Part shown: positions 1-8,800 of the stretch, one piece after another
Numbering within the stretch: position 1 is the first letter of the stretch
How the letters are laid out: each line of letters begins with the position of its first letter
Source of the DNA: Trichomonas tenax
Taxonomy: Eukaryota > Parabasalia > Trichomonadida > Trichomonadidae
Length of the DNA stretch: 64,000 nucleotides
Direction of reading: 5' to 3'
Assembly (NCBI GenBank): GCA_023091735.1
Contig: JALKBU010000010.1
Span: 62,001 to 126,000, forward strand
The notes under the pieces: generated by a model
What the model saw: only the letters and a program-made list of their open reading frames with translations
The model's database searches: none
Told to the model about the DNA's origin: nothing
Position numbers and translations under genes: made by a program

Positions 1-1524
1 GTTAATATCAATAGTATAGAACGTGTTATTGTTATGCTCCATGTTTACTGTATAATTTCCTATAGGAACAGAATCAAATTTGAATTTTCCACTTGTTTTT
101 ACTTTTGTTGAATAATTTCGTTTTCCTGATAAAACGACATCTGGCATTGTTTCATCACCAATTACAACACCAACGAAACCAGAAACCTTCGAATGCTTCG
201 AATAGAACTCAAGGGTCTTTGGTGCTTGAACGAGAAAAGCGTCTGAATCGAGTCTGCATTTTGATGTAATTGTTATTAAAACTTGTGTATTTAGAGGTGC
301 TAAAATAGTAAAAGATCCATTATATATTTCTATTACTGTGTCTGGATCAGAGCTCATTGATACATTATAAACAAGGCAATCTGAACTGCCTGAAATAGGT
401 CCGTGAGTTGCTGTTATTGTGACCTCGCGTGGTGGATTTGTTCCTACTATTTGAATGATTGGAATATTAAATTTCCAATATGGATGAAAGACTTTGATTG
501 TGGGTAAGCGTATTGGCATAACATTTTCAAGTAAGAATTTGCCATTGTTATCTGTATAACACGATAAATCTAATTCGATTAATTTAACTAATGCATTTTT
601 GCACGGTTCTTTGTTTGCTAAATTGACTGTTCCACTAATGTGCGTTCCTAGATAGCGTAACTCTATCAGATTTGTTAATGCGTATTGACTAATTGAGACA
701 TTTGCTTTTGATATTCTGTATTTTGTATTTTTGCATGAGAGTACGTATTCGCCTTTAGGAATGTTATTTAACTTAAAATGCCCTGTCAAATCGACAGGAA
801 TTGTTGTAGAATAATCTTTTGATTCGAGATGTAATGAAAGTTGTGGAATTGTGACGTTTTTAGGGAACACAACAACACCATGTGGTTCCCATGAATTTAT
901 TTCTAGTTTAACATCGAATAAAGGATTTGTTGTGAGTTCATAAACTGTTGATTTAAAATTAACGTTCGGTAATCGAATTCTGTATCTGCCTGGCTTCAAA
1001 TTATGGAAAATGAAGTAGCTTTCTTTTGTTTGCGTTGATTTTTTAGTTTTTTCTTGTATATTGATTAAATCAACTGTAACTGGGACAAACAGTGGTAGGT
1101 TCGTAGTTTTTGTAGTGTTTTCGAATGAATTTTGATCATCAGAACTTTCTTTATTGTTATATTCTTCTTGCCCAGATTCAGATAAACATAAAATCTGTCC
1201 AACAATGTCAAATCCAGTAATGAGGAAATTGATAGAAGTGTTGTATGGTGCTTGAAGCGAATAATTTGTTTTTTCGAAATTTATTCCTTTTGATGATTCG
1301 ATTTGAACAAAAATTTCGTTAGGAAGAGTAGCATCCGATATCCAGTAGCCAGATGGTTGTACTTCTACCTGGTCAATCAACGAACCTTTTAAATTTCGAA
1401 TTTTAATCGATAAATTCGAAAAGAAAGATGTCCGTCCGCCCTCATAAGTGAAGTTAAAAGTCACGAATCCATCGATATACGTCGACTCTTGGGCGCGACA
1501 AAGCACAAAAAACATCAAAAACAT
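1..1524 (-). CDS. NOMO-like ER membrane-complex protein, N-terminal 508 residues (runs off left edge)
   Basis: The reverse frame is open from an ATG at 1522-1524 to the window edge, with a stop just upstream at 1531-1533. Residues 1-12 (MFLMFFVLCRAQ) look like a short signal peptide. The rest is a chain of beta-sandwich modules of the carboxypeptidase-regulatory type, each with a 'G-x-[YF]-x-[VIL]' turn (GKFKFDSVPIGNYTV, GHFKLNNIPKGEYVL, KPGRYRIRLP). Order and wording follow nodal modulator (NOMO): an early INFLITGFDIVGQI segment matches the position of NOMO's INFVFTGFSVNGK, and a later Cys-containing ITSKC...F stretch precedes another module. In animals NOMO is a lumenal ER protein of the NOMO-TMEM147-NCLN complex at the translocon; the same role here is inference. 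The C-terminus and membrane anchor are outside the window. It could instead be another multi-Ig surface protein, but the segment matches favour NOMO. Confidence 0.72.
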   Translation of the reverse strand, partial: MFLMFFVLCRAQESTYIDGFVTFNFTYEGGRTSFFSNLSIKIRNLKGSLIDQVEVQPSGYWISDATLPNEIFVQIESSKGINFEKTNYSLQAPYNTSINFLITGFDIVGQILCLSESGQEEYNNKESSDDQNSFENTTKTTNLPLFVPVTVDLINIQEKTKKSTQTKESYFIFHNLKPGRYRIRLPNVNFKSTVYELTTNPLFDVKLEINSWEPHGVVVFPKNVTIPQLSLHLESKDYSTTIPVDLTGHFKLNNIPKGEYVLSCKNTKYRISKANVSISQYALTNLIELRYLGTHISGTVNLANKEPCKNALVKLIELDLSCYTDNNGKFLLENVMPIRLPTIKVFHPYWKFNIPIIQIVGTNPPREVTITATHGPISGSSDCLVYNVSMSSDPDTVIEIYNGSFTILAPLNTQVLITITSKCRLDSDAFLVQAPKTLEFYSKHSKVSGFVGVVIGDETMPDVVLSGKRNYSTKVKTSGKFKFDSVPIGNYTVNMEHNNNTFYTIDIN

Positions 1525-1540
1525 CACTTTTTATTAATGA
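1524..1540. promoter_or_regulatory. Overlapping divergent initiators between NOMO-like and Sti1-like genes
   Basis: The start codons of the two genes are 12 bp apart. On the plus strand TCACTTT (1524-1530) puts a predicted start at A1526, 11 nt before ATG 1537. On the minus strand TCATTAA (1540 down to 1534) puts a predicted start at 1538, 14 nt before ATG 1524. Both match the trichomonad initiator TCA+1Y(T/A). Each initiator overlaps or abuts the other gene's start codon, so the transcripts would overlap antisense by about 13 nt. The motif matches are seen; start-site use is inferred. Confidence 0.7.
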
Positions 1541-2163
1541 GCCAAACAGAGTCGCTAAAACAAATTTTTGGTGAAGAAGGATTAAAAAAGATAAGGGCAA
1601 ATCCTATGGTTGCTGGGTACCTCGACGACCCTGAGTTTTGCGCAATGATTCAAGATATTAATCAAAATCCACAAAATATTTTAAAACATCAAAGTAAATT
1701 CTCAAATCCTTTGGCTTTAATGACGATTCTACCACTAATGATACCAAGCGATAAGCACGAAATCGAGAAAAATGATATCATCGATAACAAAGAAAAAGCT
1801 GAAAAATCCAAACAACAAGGAAACGAATTATTTTCAGAAGGAAAATACGCCGCTGCTTTAGGAAAATACAATGAGGCTTTAATTTTAGATCCCGAAAATA
1901 TTATTTATCATACGAACAAATGCACAGCGTTAATAAAACTCGAGGACTATCAAGGCGCTATATCTGCCGCACATTCAGCCATTAGCGCAGGAAAGAGAAA
2001 TCTTGCGTCCGATGAAGCAATGTGGAAGGCCTATATGAAGCTTGGAACAGCATACAAACTTGCTGGCGACAAAGAACAAGCAATTACAGCTTTTGAAACT
2101 GCAAAAGGCTACAAACAAGATATTTTAACCACAGAAGCACTAAAGCAGCTTCGCAGTAAGTAA
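1537..2163 (+). CDS. Sti1/Hop-like co-chaperone (DP/STI1 module plus three-TPR domain)
   Basis: A 208-residue protein. Residues 4-70 form a DP/STI1 module (KKIRANPMVAGYLDDPEF, then NPQNIL). Residues 86-200 are three TPRs that resemble TPR2A of Hop/Sti1, the domain that binds the EEVD tail of Hsp90. Carboxylate-clamp positions are plausible: G95-N96 in helix A1, N127 in helix A2, K164/K168 in TPR3. Canonical Hop has TPR1-DP1-TPR2A-TPR2B-DP2 (about 540 residues), so this is a minimal DP-TPR form that lacks the Hsp70-binding part. ATG 1537 is preferred over the in-frame ATG at 1489 because the initiator TCACTTT lies 11 nt upstream and the extra 16 residues are an antisense shadow of the neighbouring signal peptide. 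A cytosolic co-chaperone role is inferred; Hip or SGT relatives are alternatives. Confidence 0.8.
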   Translation: MSQTESLKQIFGEEGLKKIRANPMVAGYLDDPEFCAMIQDINQNPQNILKHQSKFSNPLALMTILPLMIPSDKHEIEKNDIIDNKEKAEKSKQQGNELFSEGKYAAALGKYNEALILDPENIIYHTNKCTALIKLEDYQGAISAAHSAISAGKRNLASDEAMWKAYMKLGTAYKLAGDKEQAITAFETAKGYKQDILTTEALKQLRSK

Positions 2164-2772
2164 TACCACTTTCTAGTTATCTTTGGAGTCATGTTTCTTA
2201 TTCAAATTAAATGAATAAAATGTTATGTTTGATATTATATATTGATTGCACTACTTTAGAGGTGTTTTCGAGGAGTCAAATAATTGCAACATCATCGGCC
2301 TCTCACCATATCAATCTCATTGTTGAAAACAAAGTTTTTCAAAGAGTGAAAATTTATAAATCTAGAAAATTATATGTATTTTGCAATTTTTTTCTCATGT
2401 GAATTTGTTTTGATCAATTTTAAATAAATTAAAAGATTTCAAAATATACAGTTATTTAAAGAGGGAATTCAAAATAAGTCAATTATGAAAATTTTGAAAA
2501 TCGTTAATATAATAAGATGACCTTTGATGAAGACCTTTTCGTGCTAAAGACTGAATTTTGGGATTTCTTCTGACCTGGGTATTCCAAGTCTCGCCAATTC
2601 CTCTTACATAATTTTTCAATTTTTTTGCACATAAATTTATAAATTTGTTAATTAACAAAAAACATTTTTTAAGAATGTGGATCCTTCCAGCTATGTGGAT
2701 GTTTCAGCACCCACGCAGGTTTCAGCCTGCAGATTAGGTTAGATCTACATTGCCATCCGAATTACGATCGTT
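2164..2772. other. Convergent intergenic region with one short palindrome
   Basis: About 600 bp between the ends of the Sti1-like and Myb genes, presumably holding both 3' ends. A perfect 16-bp palindrome, TTTGTTAATTAACAAA, lies at 2644-2659. A 5-bp stem GCAGG/CCTGC sits near 2715-2735, shortly past the Myb stop. No coding sequence was seen. Confidence 0.5.
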
Positions 2773-3363
2773 TCAGATGCAGAATACAAACTCATCAAAA
2801 GTGCTAACATTATCAACATAAGTTTCGTTGTTGATCCAAGTTTCAGCTGCTTGGTCGAAATCAATAATGTTTTGAGCAACTTCAGGAGCCTGCTGCTCGA
2901 CTGGTTCGGATGTAATAACTTCTCTCTTAGCACTTACGCTAGAAGTGTCTTGAGGAAGCTGAACACGGCGCTTCAAATAAGACCACCTGTTCTTCAACAT
3001 AACATCTGTCCGCAGAGGGAAGAATGACGAAATCTTTGACCATTGTTGTCCATGCTCTGATACAAGCCTGACAATAAGATCATCTTCATCCTTCTTCCAA
3101 GGATCTCTAGAGACATTAGGAGAGAGATAGTTAACCCACCTTTCTCTGCATTGTCTAGCCGTCCTTCCAGGGAGATGTTCAGCTATATGGCGCCAGCCTT
3201 TTTGACCATTCTTATTAACCAACTGGGTTATATTTTGGTCTTCTTCTGGCGTGAATTTTTGCTTCGATTTAGTATGCGGCTCCTTCTTCTTCATTTTGAC
3301 AGGAGCCCTATTATAGTTGTAATCAATAAATTGGCTGAAGACGGCGTCTAGGGATGTCTCCAT
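2773..3363 (-). CDS. R2R3 Myb-like DNA-binding protein
   Basis: A 196-residue protein with two Myb repeats. Repeat 1 (residues 35-80) has tryptophans in W57 RHIAEHLPGRTARQCRERW76 with the first position replaced by F37. Repeat 2 (87-133) has W89, W108 and W127 in the usual helix-turn-helix spacing, ending KNRWSYL. The basic N-terminal tail (residues 24-36) may help nuclear import. Small two-repeat Myb proteins are a large family in trichomonads and include regulators of adhesin genes; the target of this one is unknown. The C-terminus is acidic with Val/Asn, without a recognisable motif. The start is supported by an initiator, TCACTTA, 7 nt before the ATG. Confidence 0.9.
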   Translation of the reverse strand: METSLDAVFSQFIDYNYNRAPVKMKKKEPHTKSKQKFTPEEDQNITQLVNKNGQKGWRHIAEHLPGRTARQCRERWVNYLSPNVSRDPWKKDEDDLIVRLVSEHGQQWSKISSFFPLRTDVMLKNRWSYLKRRVQLPQDTSSVSAKREVITSEPVEQQAPEVAQNIIDFDQAAETWINNETYVDNVSTFDEFVFCI

Positions 3364-3365
3364 AG

Positions 3366-3372
3366 TAAGTGA
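3366..3372 (-). promoter_or_regulatory. Initiator element of the Myb gene
   Basis: On the minus strand TCACTTA ends 4 nt before the ATG, so the predicted start A lies 7 nt from the start codon. This fits the trichomonad initiator TCA+1Y(T/A) and the very short 5' leaders of these organisms. Confidence 0.65.
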
Positions 3373-5130
3373 AGCAAAAACCGCAAAATTTTCATTTTTT
3401 TTCTGAAGAAAAACCGAAAATATTGATGGAAAAGATTTTTCTCGTATTTATTGATGATTTGGGATCTCCTACATATATAAATGCTATTTATCACAGAAAT
3501 ATTCTAAAATCTTAATTCTTGACAAAAGTGACACATTTTGAAAAGTTTACAAAAAGTAACTTTTCTAAAATGGTTCACTTTGTATCAAGGAGATCTGTCA
3601 CCTTTCCGCAACTTGATGCAACTGTAAACTATTCAATCTCACTTTTTGTTTGATAGGATAAAATTTTGGTTGATTTAACATCATATTCTTCTTTAAATCC
3701 TTTTGTATCTTTGATTTCATCAAAGAAAATCATAATTTTCATTCTGGTTACCGAGATACAAATCACATCTTTGTTCCAGTTTGAAACCATGGTGTTATCT
3801 CTTGTTGACGTATGCTCTATATTCTATATGTATCAATGCAACCATCTAAGTACGTCATTGTCGGTAAGACTGAAATCTCGAAAAATTTATCTTTTTCTAC
3901 AGTGCGTATTGAGAAGATCTGATATGCTACAATGATACACATCAGCATCCCTATACAAAATCACTATTCATAATACTCAAATCGTCACAAAGATGCACGT
4001 TTAAAATATATGCGAAATACAACAATTTGATTTTAAGAAACAACTAACTCACAAATACATTAACTGCGTTACGCTGTATGATTTGTGTATAGTAAGTGCA
4101 CATAAATATACTTTTCGATATTTTGCATTATTAAATTAATCGAGCTCGTCTTTAATATCATTGGATTTACATTATTTGTTTCTTCTAATGAATACAATCT
4201 TATTGTATAATGAATTACAGCCCAAAATATTCACACAAAAAATCAAATGCACAAATATAGATCAACTGACAATATGCATTTTATATATAGAATATATAGA
4301 AAAAACAGTATATATGAGCTATAAAACATGTTTATTCAAAGATATGATAAAAATCGAAATTAGGAATATATATATTTTGGACATCCATCGGTTTCTTCAA
4401 TTGGACATATTCTCCCAACTTATGTAATTTCAATTCTAGATATAAATGTTAGCTATAGGATGTTTGAGTTTTTTTAAACATTGAAAAGTATAAATAGTCT
4501 TATGCATGTAATGAAACAATATTCTAAGGCACGTTAGAAATGTAACAATACCGAGTAATAGCCAATAAATTGACAAAATTTTTTTGCGAATTTTATATAA
4601 TTGAAATAGAACAGCTAAATAGAAGCCAATATGCTTAGCACATACAGGACAACAAAAATCCGATAGTGTGTATCATGGAAGCGTGTTATTAAAAATTGGC
4701 AATATTTAAAAACAAGCCCATGATTGCTGTAATACGGAGATTTGATAGGATCTACACTACTTCTACTTTGGCTGTCGCTAAAAATTCGTGTTAATTCATA
4801 AAAATATGAAATCGAAGGTTTGCATTATTTTGAAATTTTTCGAGATATGATTTGACAACGTAATATGCAATTGCTATAGCCAAGCTATCGTGTGTCAACT
4901 GGATTCTGTCGGTTTCGTTGTTTTGACGGACTTTGATTTGTATCTCATGCTGGCCAACTTGAATCGACTCGGCTTAAGACTCTTATCATCTCCACAGGAT
5001 GGAGTATCTGTGGTGCAAGTATGGTGAGCAGTCTTCAACGAGAAGCAAGAATCACCAAAAGTGACTTTGCAATGACGTTAAAATTTTGGCCCTCTCAAAT
5101 CTTGCCGAAAAGTATTCAATTTTTTCGAGC

Positions 5131-5189
5131 TTCCGCAACTTGACGCATCATTGGCTCTCAATTTTGAGAGGATTTGTAAAGTTGCGGAA
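5131..5189. repeat. Nested inverted repeat
   Basis: Outer arms TTCCGCAACTT (5131-5141) and AAGTTGCGGAA (5179-5189) are perfect 11-bp complements. Inside them CTCTCAA (5155-5161) and TTGAGAG (5164-5170) form a 7-bp hairpin with a 2-nt loop. The left arm is part of a word repeated at 3604-3620, which suggests a relic of a repeat family rather than chance. Confidence 0.7.
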
Positions 5190-5214
5190 ACCGCTCAAGT
5201 CCCATATCAAGAAA

Positions 5215-5270
5215 TGAAATATTCGCCAAAAGTGATACCCTTCGAGATATCACTTTTGGCGAATATTTCA
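5215..5270. repeat. Perfect 23-bp inverted repeat with 10-nt loop
   Basis: Positions 5215-5237 and 5248-5270 are exact reverse complements (23 of 23), with loop CCCTTCGAGA at 5238-5247. The core ATTCGCCAAAAGTGATA is GC-richer than its surroundings. It could fold as a hairpin on either strand. It lies 26 bp from the nested repeat at 5131-5189. A MITE-like relic, a small hairpin RNA source or a structural element are all possible; none is demonstrated. Confidence 0.8.
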
Positions 5271-6469
5271 AATTTTTATGTCTTATTTTAGATAGAAGTG
5301 TATCAACTCTGGGGGTCAGAACCAGATCAAACATGTATGGACAAATATAACTCTTATGTGATGTCATACATAGATGTAGTGTTAAACATATATAATATCG
5401 TTTCATATTTTTCATTAACAATTTGATATCAGCTTATTATTGAGTAAATAGCAATATTTACTATAAATATATCACATGCCAACAACATAGTAACATATTA
5501 CAAATAATACAAGCTTCTAATTGAATAATTGTTCAGTATCTTAATTTATAAATACACGAAATCATTGCTGAGAAGACAATATACATAGATGCATACACAT
5601 ATTACATGTTTTTAATGTGATACACCAACTTATACTCATAGCCTCCCAATGAATATACTGAAATTATTGATTAATAGAAATAAAGTATTCAAAAATAAAA
5701 ACGATGGAAAAATAATTAGCATCGTATATACTATTTTATTAATGTAAACAGTGTCAAATAAATTGTGAAAAAACGTGACTTTTAACCTTATAGACTTTTT
5801 AAAATATGGTTTATTATAATATTTACATAATGGTAATGCTAATTTTGCCAATTTTGGCCGCTAAAAACCAAATTTGAGAGTTAAAACACTTCTTTTTAGA
5901 TACATTAGTCGTCAAAATGGTTTCTTTCCTGAACAACTGAAGATAATTATCAGGGCATAGGCAGCGTAACAAACTCCATGTGTGCTGCATTCATTTATGA
6001 ATTTGATATTTTTGATTTTATATTGCATATGGAAAAAGTTATGTTAACAATGTCATTAAGATACCAATCATATACGTATTTGATATGCACTGCGTATAAA
6101 GTTTATTCTTGTATTTCATATTTTGTATTCTCCAAATAAATTTTATAGGTCTCAATTTATAATAATTATAATTTTGTTCCAATGGAGCAAAGCTAATCCA
6201 AATCAACCAAATGCTATAAAATCGCTTCAAGACACGAGTTAATAAAAAAAAGATAAAATATCTTTCGAAATGATGAATATCTAGTTCTTGTTATCAGACA
6301 CATCAATGCATTATAAGAAACGAACTAGAGAAGCTTCATTACCAAAGTTATTATATCTTGATTTAAATTATTAAGTCAAATCTCATTAAGAAAATATGTG
6401 ATTATATAAATGTTGCGGAGGGAGTGACACCGTCTTATTATAAATGGTCGACCTTTTTATAAAAAAAAG

Positions 6470-7186
6470 TTAATAAGGATTCCAGGTTTCCATTGGTGGT
6501 ATCTTCCAATTATGGATATTTGATGATTGTTTAAACGACGCTAATGCTTCTTGGACAGTGTATGGAGTATCGTTTGAAAAATCAATTCTTAGATTATTTG
6601 TATCAATAAGTGATAATATATTGATGAAAAGAGATTCAAAATCATACATTGGATTCCATCCATCACCTTCTTTTGTTAATGTAAGGCTACTATTGCAAAT
6701 TGATCCTCCATTCATAACAAATCCAGATCCTGGGACTATTCTAGGATATACAAAGCGAATGAACGGTGGATTGTTGGGATATGTTGGTGGAAAAGTAACT
6801 CTAAGTTCTATATAGTTCTTTGAAGTCTTCTTTTCAAAATTCTCCATATCTGTAATCAAATCTTTTGAGAATTGAACAATATGAACCTCCCAAACGTTTA
6901 TCCGGTTCTCGTATAGCTTAATGTTGAATGTAAATGCTTCAGGATGCTTTTTAATACTTTCAGAAATATTAAAGAAATCGAGAAGCATCCTATTTTCACT
7001 ACCAGTCTTAATACTGTATCTATCTCTAAGTATGCGAAGTTTTATATTCCTTTGTTCGTCTGCTGTTAATGGTCTAACCTCTATTGGAGAAGGAGTGAAC
7101 TTAAGTTCAATATAATCATCCTCATCTTCCTCTTCCTCGTATATCTCTTCTTCTTCTATGATTATAACATCTTCTTCCTCAGACAT
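6470..7186 (-). CDS. UBE2Q-like ubiquitin-conjugating enzyme (E2)
   Basis: A 238-residue protein. Residues 1-30 are a poly-Glu/Asp leader; residues 45-205 form a UBC fold. Recognisable parts are the beta-strand to P-x-x-P turn (TFPPTYPNNPPFIRFVYPRI, 131-150) and the catalytic region GGSICNSSL with Cys164, followed by GWNPMYDFESLFINILSLI. The 'GGSIC' catalytic motif in place of the usual HPN...C, and the downstream W-x-P-x-Y, match the UBE2Q subfamily. The acidic leader also resembles UBE2Q proteins. It would transfer ubiquitin or a relative to substrates; partner E1 and E3 are unknown. No initiator was seen near the ATG, but a TGCCACGTAA word lies about 60 bp upstream. Confidence 0.85.
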   Translation of the reverse strand: MSEEEDVIIIEEEEIYEEEEDEDDYIELKFTPSPIEVRPLTADEQRNIKLRILRDRYSIKTGSENRMLLDFFNISESIKKHPEAFTFNIKLYENRINVWEVHIVQFSKDLITDMENFEKKTSKNYIELRVTFPPTYPNNPPFIRFVYPRIVPGSGFVMNGGSICNSSLTLTKEGDGWNPMYDFESLFINILSLIDTNNLRIDFSNDTPYTVQEALASFKQSSNIHNWKIPPMETWNPY

Positions 7187-7245
7187 TCACAATAAATTGG
7201 AAGAAGTTGGAAAATAATAAATAGTTTTACCATCAGCTTTTTTTG

Positions 7246-7255
7246 TTACGTGGCA
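7246..7255 (-). promoter_or_regulatory. Candidate upstream motif TGCCACGTAA (E2 gene)
   Basis: On the minus strand TGCCACGTAA lies about 60 bp before the E2 start codon. The same word occurs upstream of the TMEM50-family gene at 25721-25730. Shared use as a transcription-factor site is inference from two genes. Confidence 0.3.
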
Positions 7256-7418
7256 TATTTTTCTTCACACAAATGATCACTGCCTTGAGATTCATATCGT
7301 AAAAGGTGATGGTAAAATTTTTTGCAGATCATAAAATTTTGCCAAATTTAAATGTCAGATTATCAACTTTCTCGATTTTTTTTAATTTGGCTTATAACAG
7401 ATATCATATATAAAGTCG

Positions 7419-8459
7419 CGGGATAAAGGGGCAAACGCGGGATAAAGAGGTAGGTCGTCAAATTGTTTTGGTCCGCTATTTTTTCACGTTCAGCAAAAAC
7501 GGTCCACATTCTTGTGTAGAGAACGTTCTAAGTTCTGGAACCAAGATATGTTAAAGACTCCCATATGCTTAATATATCAATGTTAAGTTAAAGAATCATA
7601 TTTAAATTTCTCATGAATATATTCTCGATTAAATATTAATCTCAAATCCAGTCATTTCAACATATCACAAATCACAATTTACGTCATGAATGATCTGAAT
7701 CTACACAAAAAAGTATATCACAGAAATTACATATTTTATCTTTTTAAAAACCAAGAGAATCTTCTAAAACACCTAAAATTCTGCAAAGCTAGCCTAGCAT
7801 ATGTATTTTACGCTGTTTTGAGTTGATTTTGGTCCGCCGATTTTGAGTTTCTTGTATAACGAATCTCATTTTCTAAAATATATGCGATAAAAATCATGTT
7901 CTTATGCTTTGCATTACAAAGAGAATAAAATGGCATGCGTATAATTGAATAAAAAGTTTATTAATTTTGAAACTATGTATATATTCTAATGAAAGTAGTA
8001 ATAAACACGACAACCTCTAAATATCCAACCTTACAGCAGTCATTAGACAGTATTTATGGAATCACATTCGGCATATTTTTAGTTGTTAGTAGTTAAATGC
8101 GAAATAACAATTTTTGCCATTTTGCCGTGTAAAAATGTAAACTTGCTATTTTTGTCATAATCCTATTAAAATCTTGATATTTCCAATGATTCCAACTCTC
8201 TGATAATTATAAATCAGTTCTCTGGAGTTATTTTTTCATTTTACCTCAAAATTGTTTCAAAATTTTACAAATTCGATTTTTTCCCAACAAAATAAACATT
8301 CAACAGTGTTCAATCTTTATGTGCTCTTAACTAGAAATTGGGGGATATAGCTAGCTAGAAAATGATGCATATGGGACAGCAAATATATGGTAAGAATTTG
8401 AGCCAATTCTCTTGGATTTGGCTTCGACGACCTACCTCTCGGGATAAAAAGGCAAACGC
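7419..8459. mobile_element. MITE-like relic with inverted termini and flanking direct repeats
   Basis: A ~1 kb non-coding block. AGAGGTAGGTCGTC at 7446-7459 is the exact reverse complement of GACGACCTACCTCT at 8426-8439. Outside these lie direct repeats: CGGGATAAAGGGGCAAACGC at 7419-7438 and CGGGATAAAAAGGCAAACGC at 8440-8459 (18 of 20 identical); a further partial copy joins the left terminus. Inside, TTTTGGTCCGC occurs at 7466-7476 and 7827-7837. No transposase frame is present. The arrangement suggests a non-autonomous element or a dead insertion with a long target duplication; chance or a fragmented satellite are alternatives. Confidence 0.5.
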
Positions 8460-8800
8460 TGTTTTATTTGGGAAATATTTTAGGTTATATAGGCTCTATA
8501 TAGCGTTCTAAAGCTATGTACACCATAATAAATTCATGTATATTGTACTTGTTGAATAAGATACAACTTTAGAACATATTGATATTAAAAATGTATTTCA
8601 TTATTTTAGTTTTAGAAGGATGTATACAGATAGCAGGTAGAGTTTGGAGGCTTAATTATACCTCTAAGCCCCTTTTCCCTGATTATATATATGTGTATCT
8701 TTTGGGAGAGAAAATGCGTATTCATTAGATGCATCTTTGTGTTATAGTAAAAAAAAACATTTTTAATCGCAAAAACATAAAACATACATAGAAAATAAAA

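Larger units (their letters stand above)
3373..6469. other. Gene-poor AT-rich stretch with inverted repeats
   Basis: Three kilobases without a credible gene. Open frames of 60-90 codons here (for example 3666-3935, 4161-4427, 5158-5421) have AT-driven composition and no recognisable domain. Recurrent short words occur: TTCCGCAACTTGA[T/C]GCA at 3604-3620 and 5131-5147 (16 of 17 identical), and AAAAGTGA-containing words near 3523, 5056 and 5229. These look like remnants of a dispersed repeat. Two strong inverted repeats are listed separately. Confidence 0.6.
7187..8800. other. Intergenic region around the relic element
   Basis: AT-rich DNA between the E2 start and the end of the subtilisin-like gene. 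Apart from the upstream word at 7246-7255 and the relic at 7419-8459, no gene or RNA signature was seen. The 3' untranslated region of the subtilisin-like gene should begin at the right end. Confidence 0.5.

Noticed and set aside
1489..1536. Upstream in-frame ATG (1489) for the Sti1-like gene
   Set aside because: The extra 16 residues lie over the antisense signal peptide of the NOMO-like gene, and the initiator at 1524-1530 lies downstream of that ATG.
3666..4427. Small open frames of 88-89 codons in the gene desert
   Set aside because: AT-rich, Ile/Tyr/Leu-biased and without initiator support or recognisable motifs.
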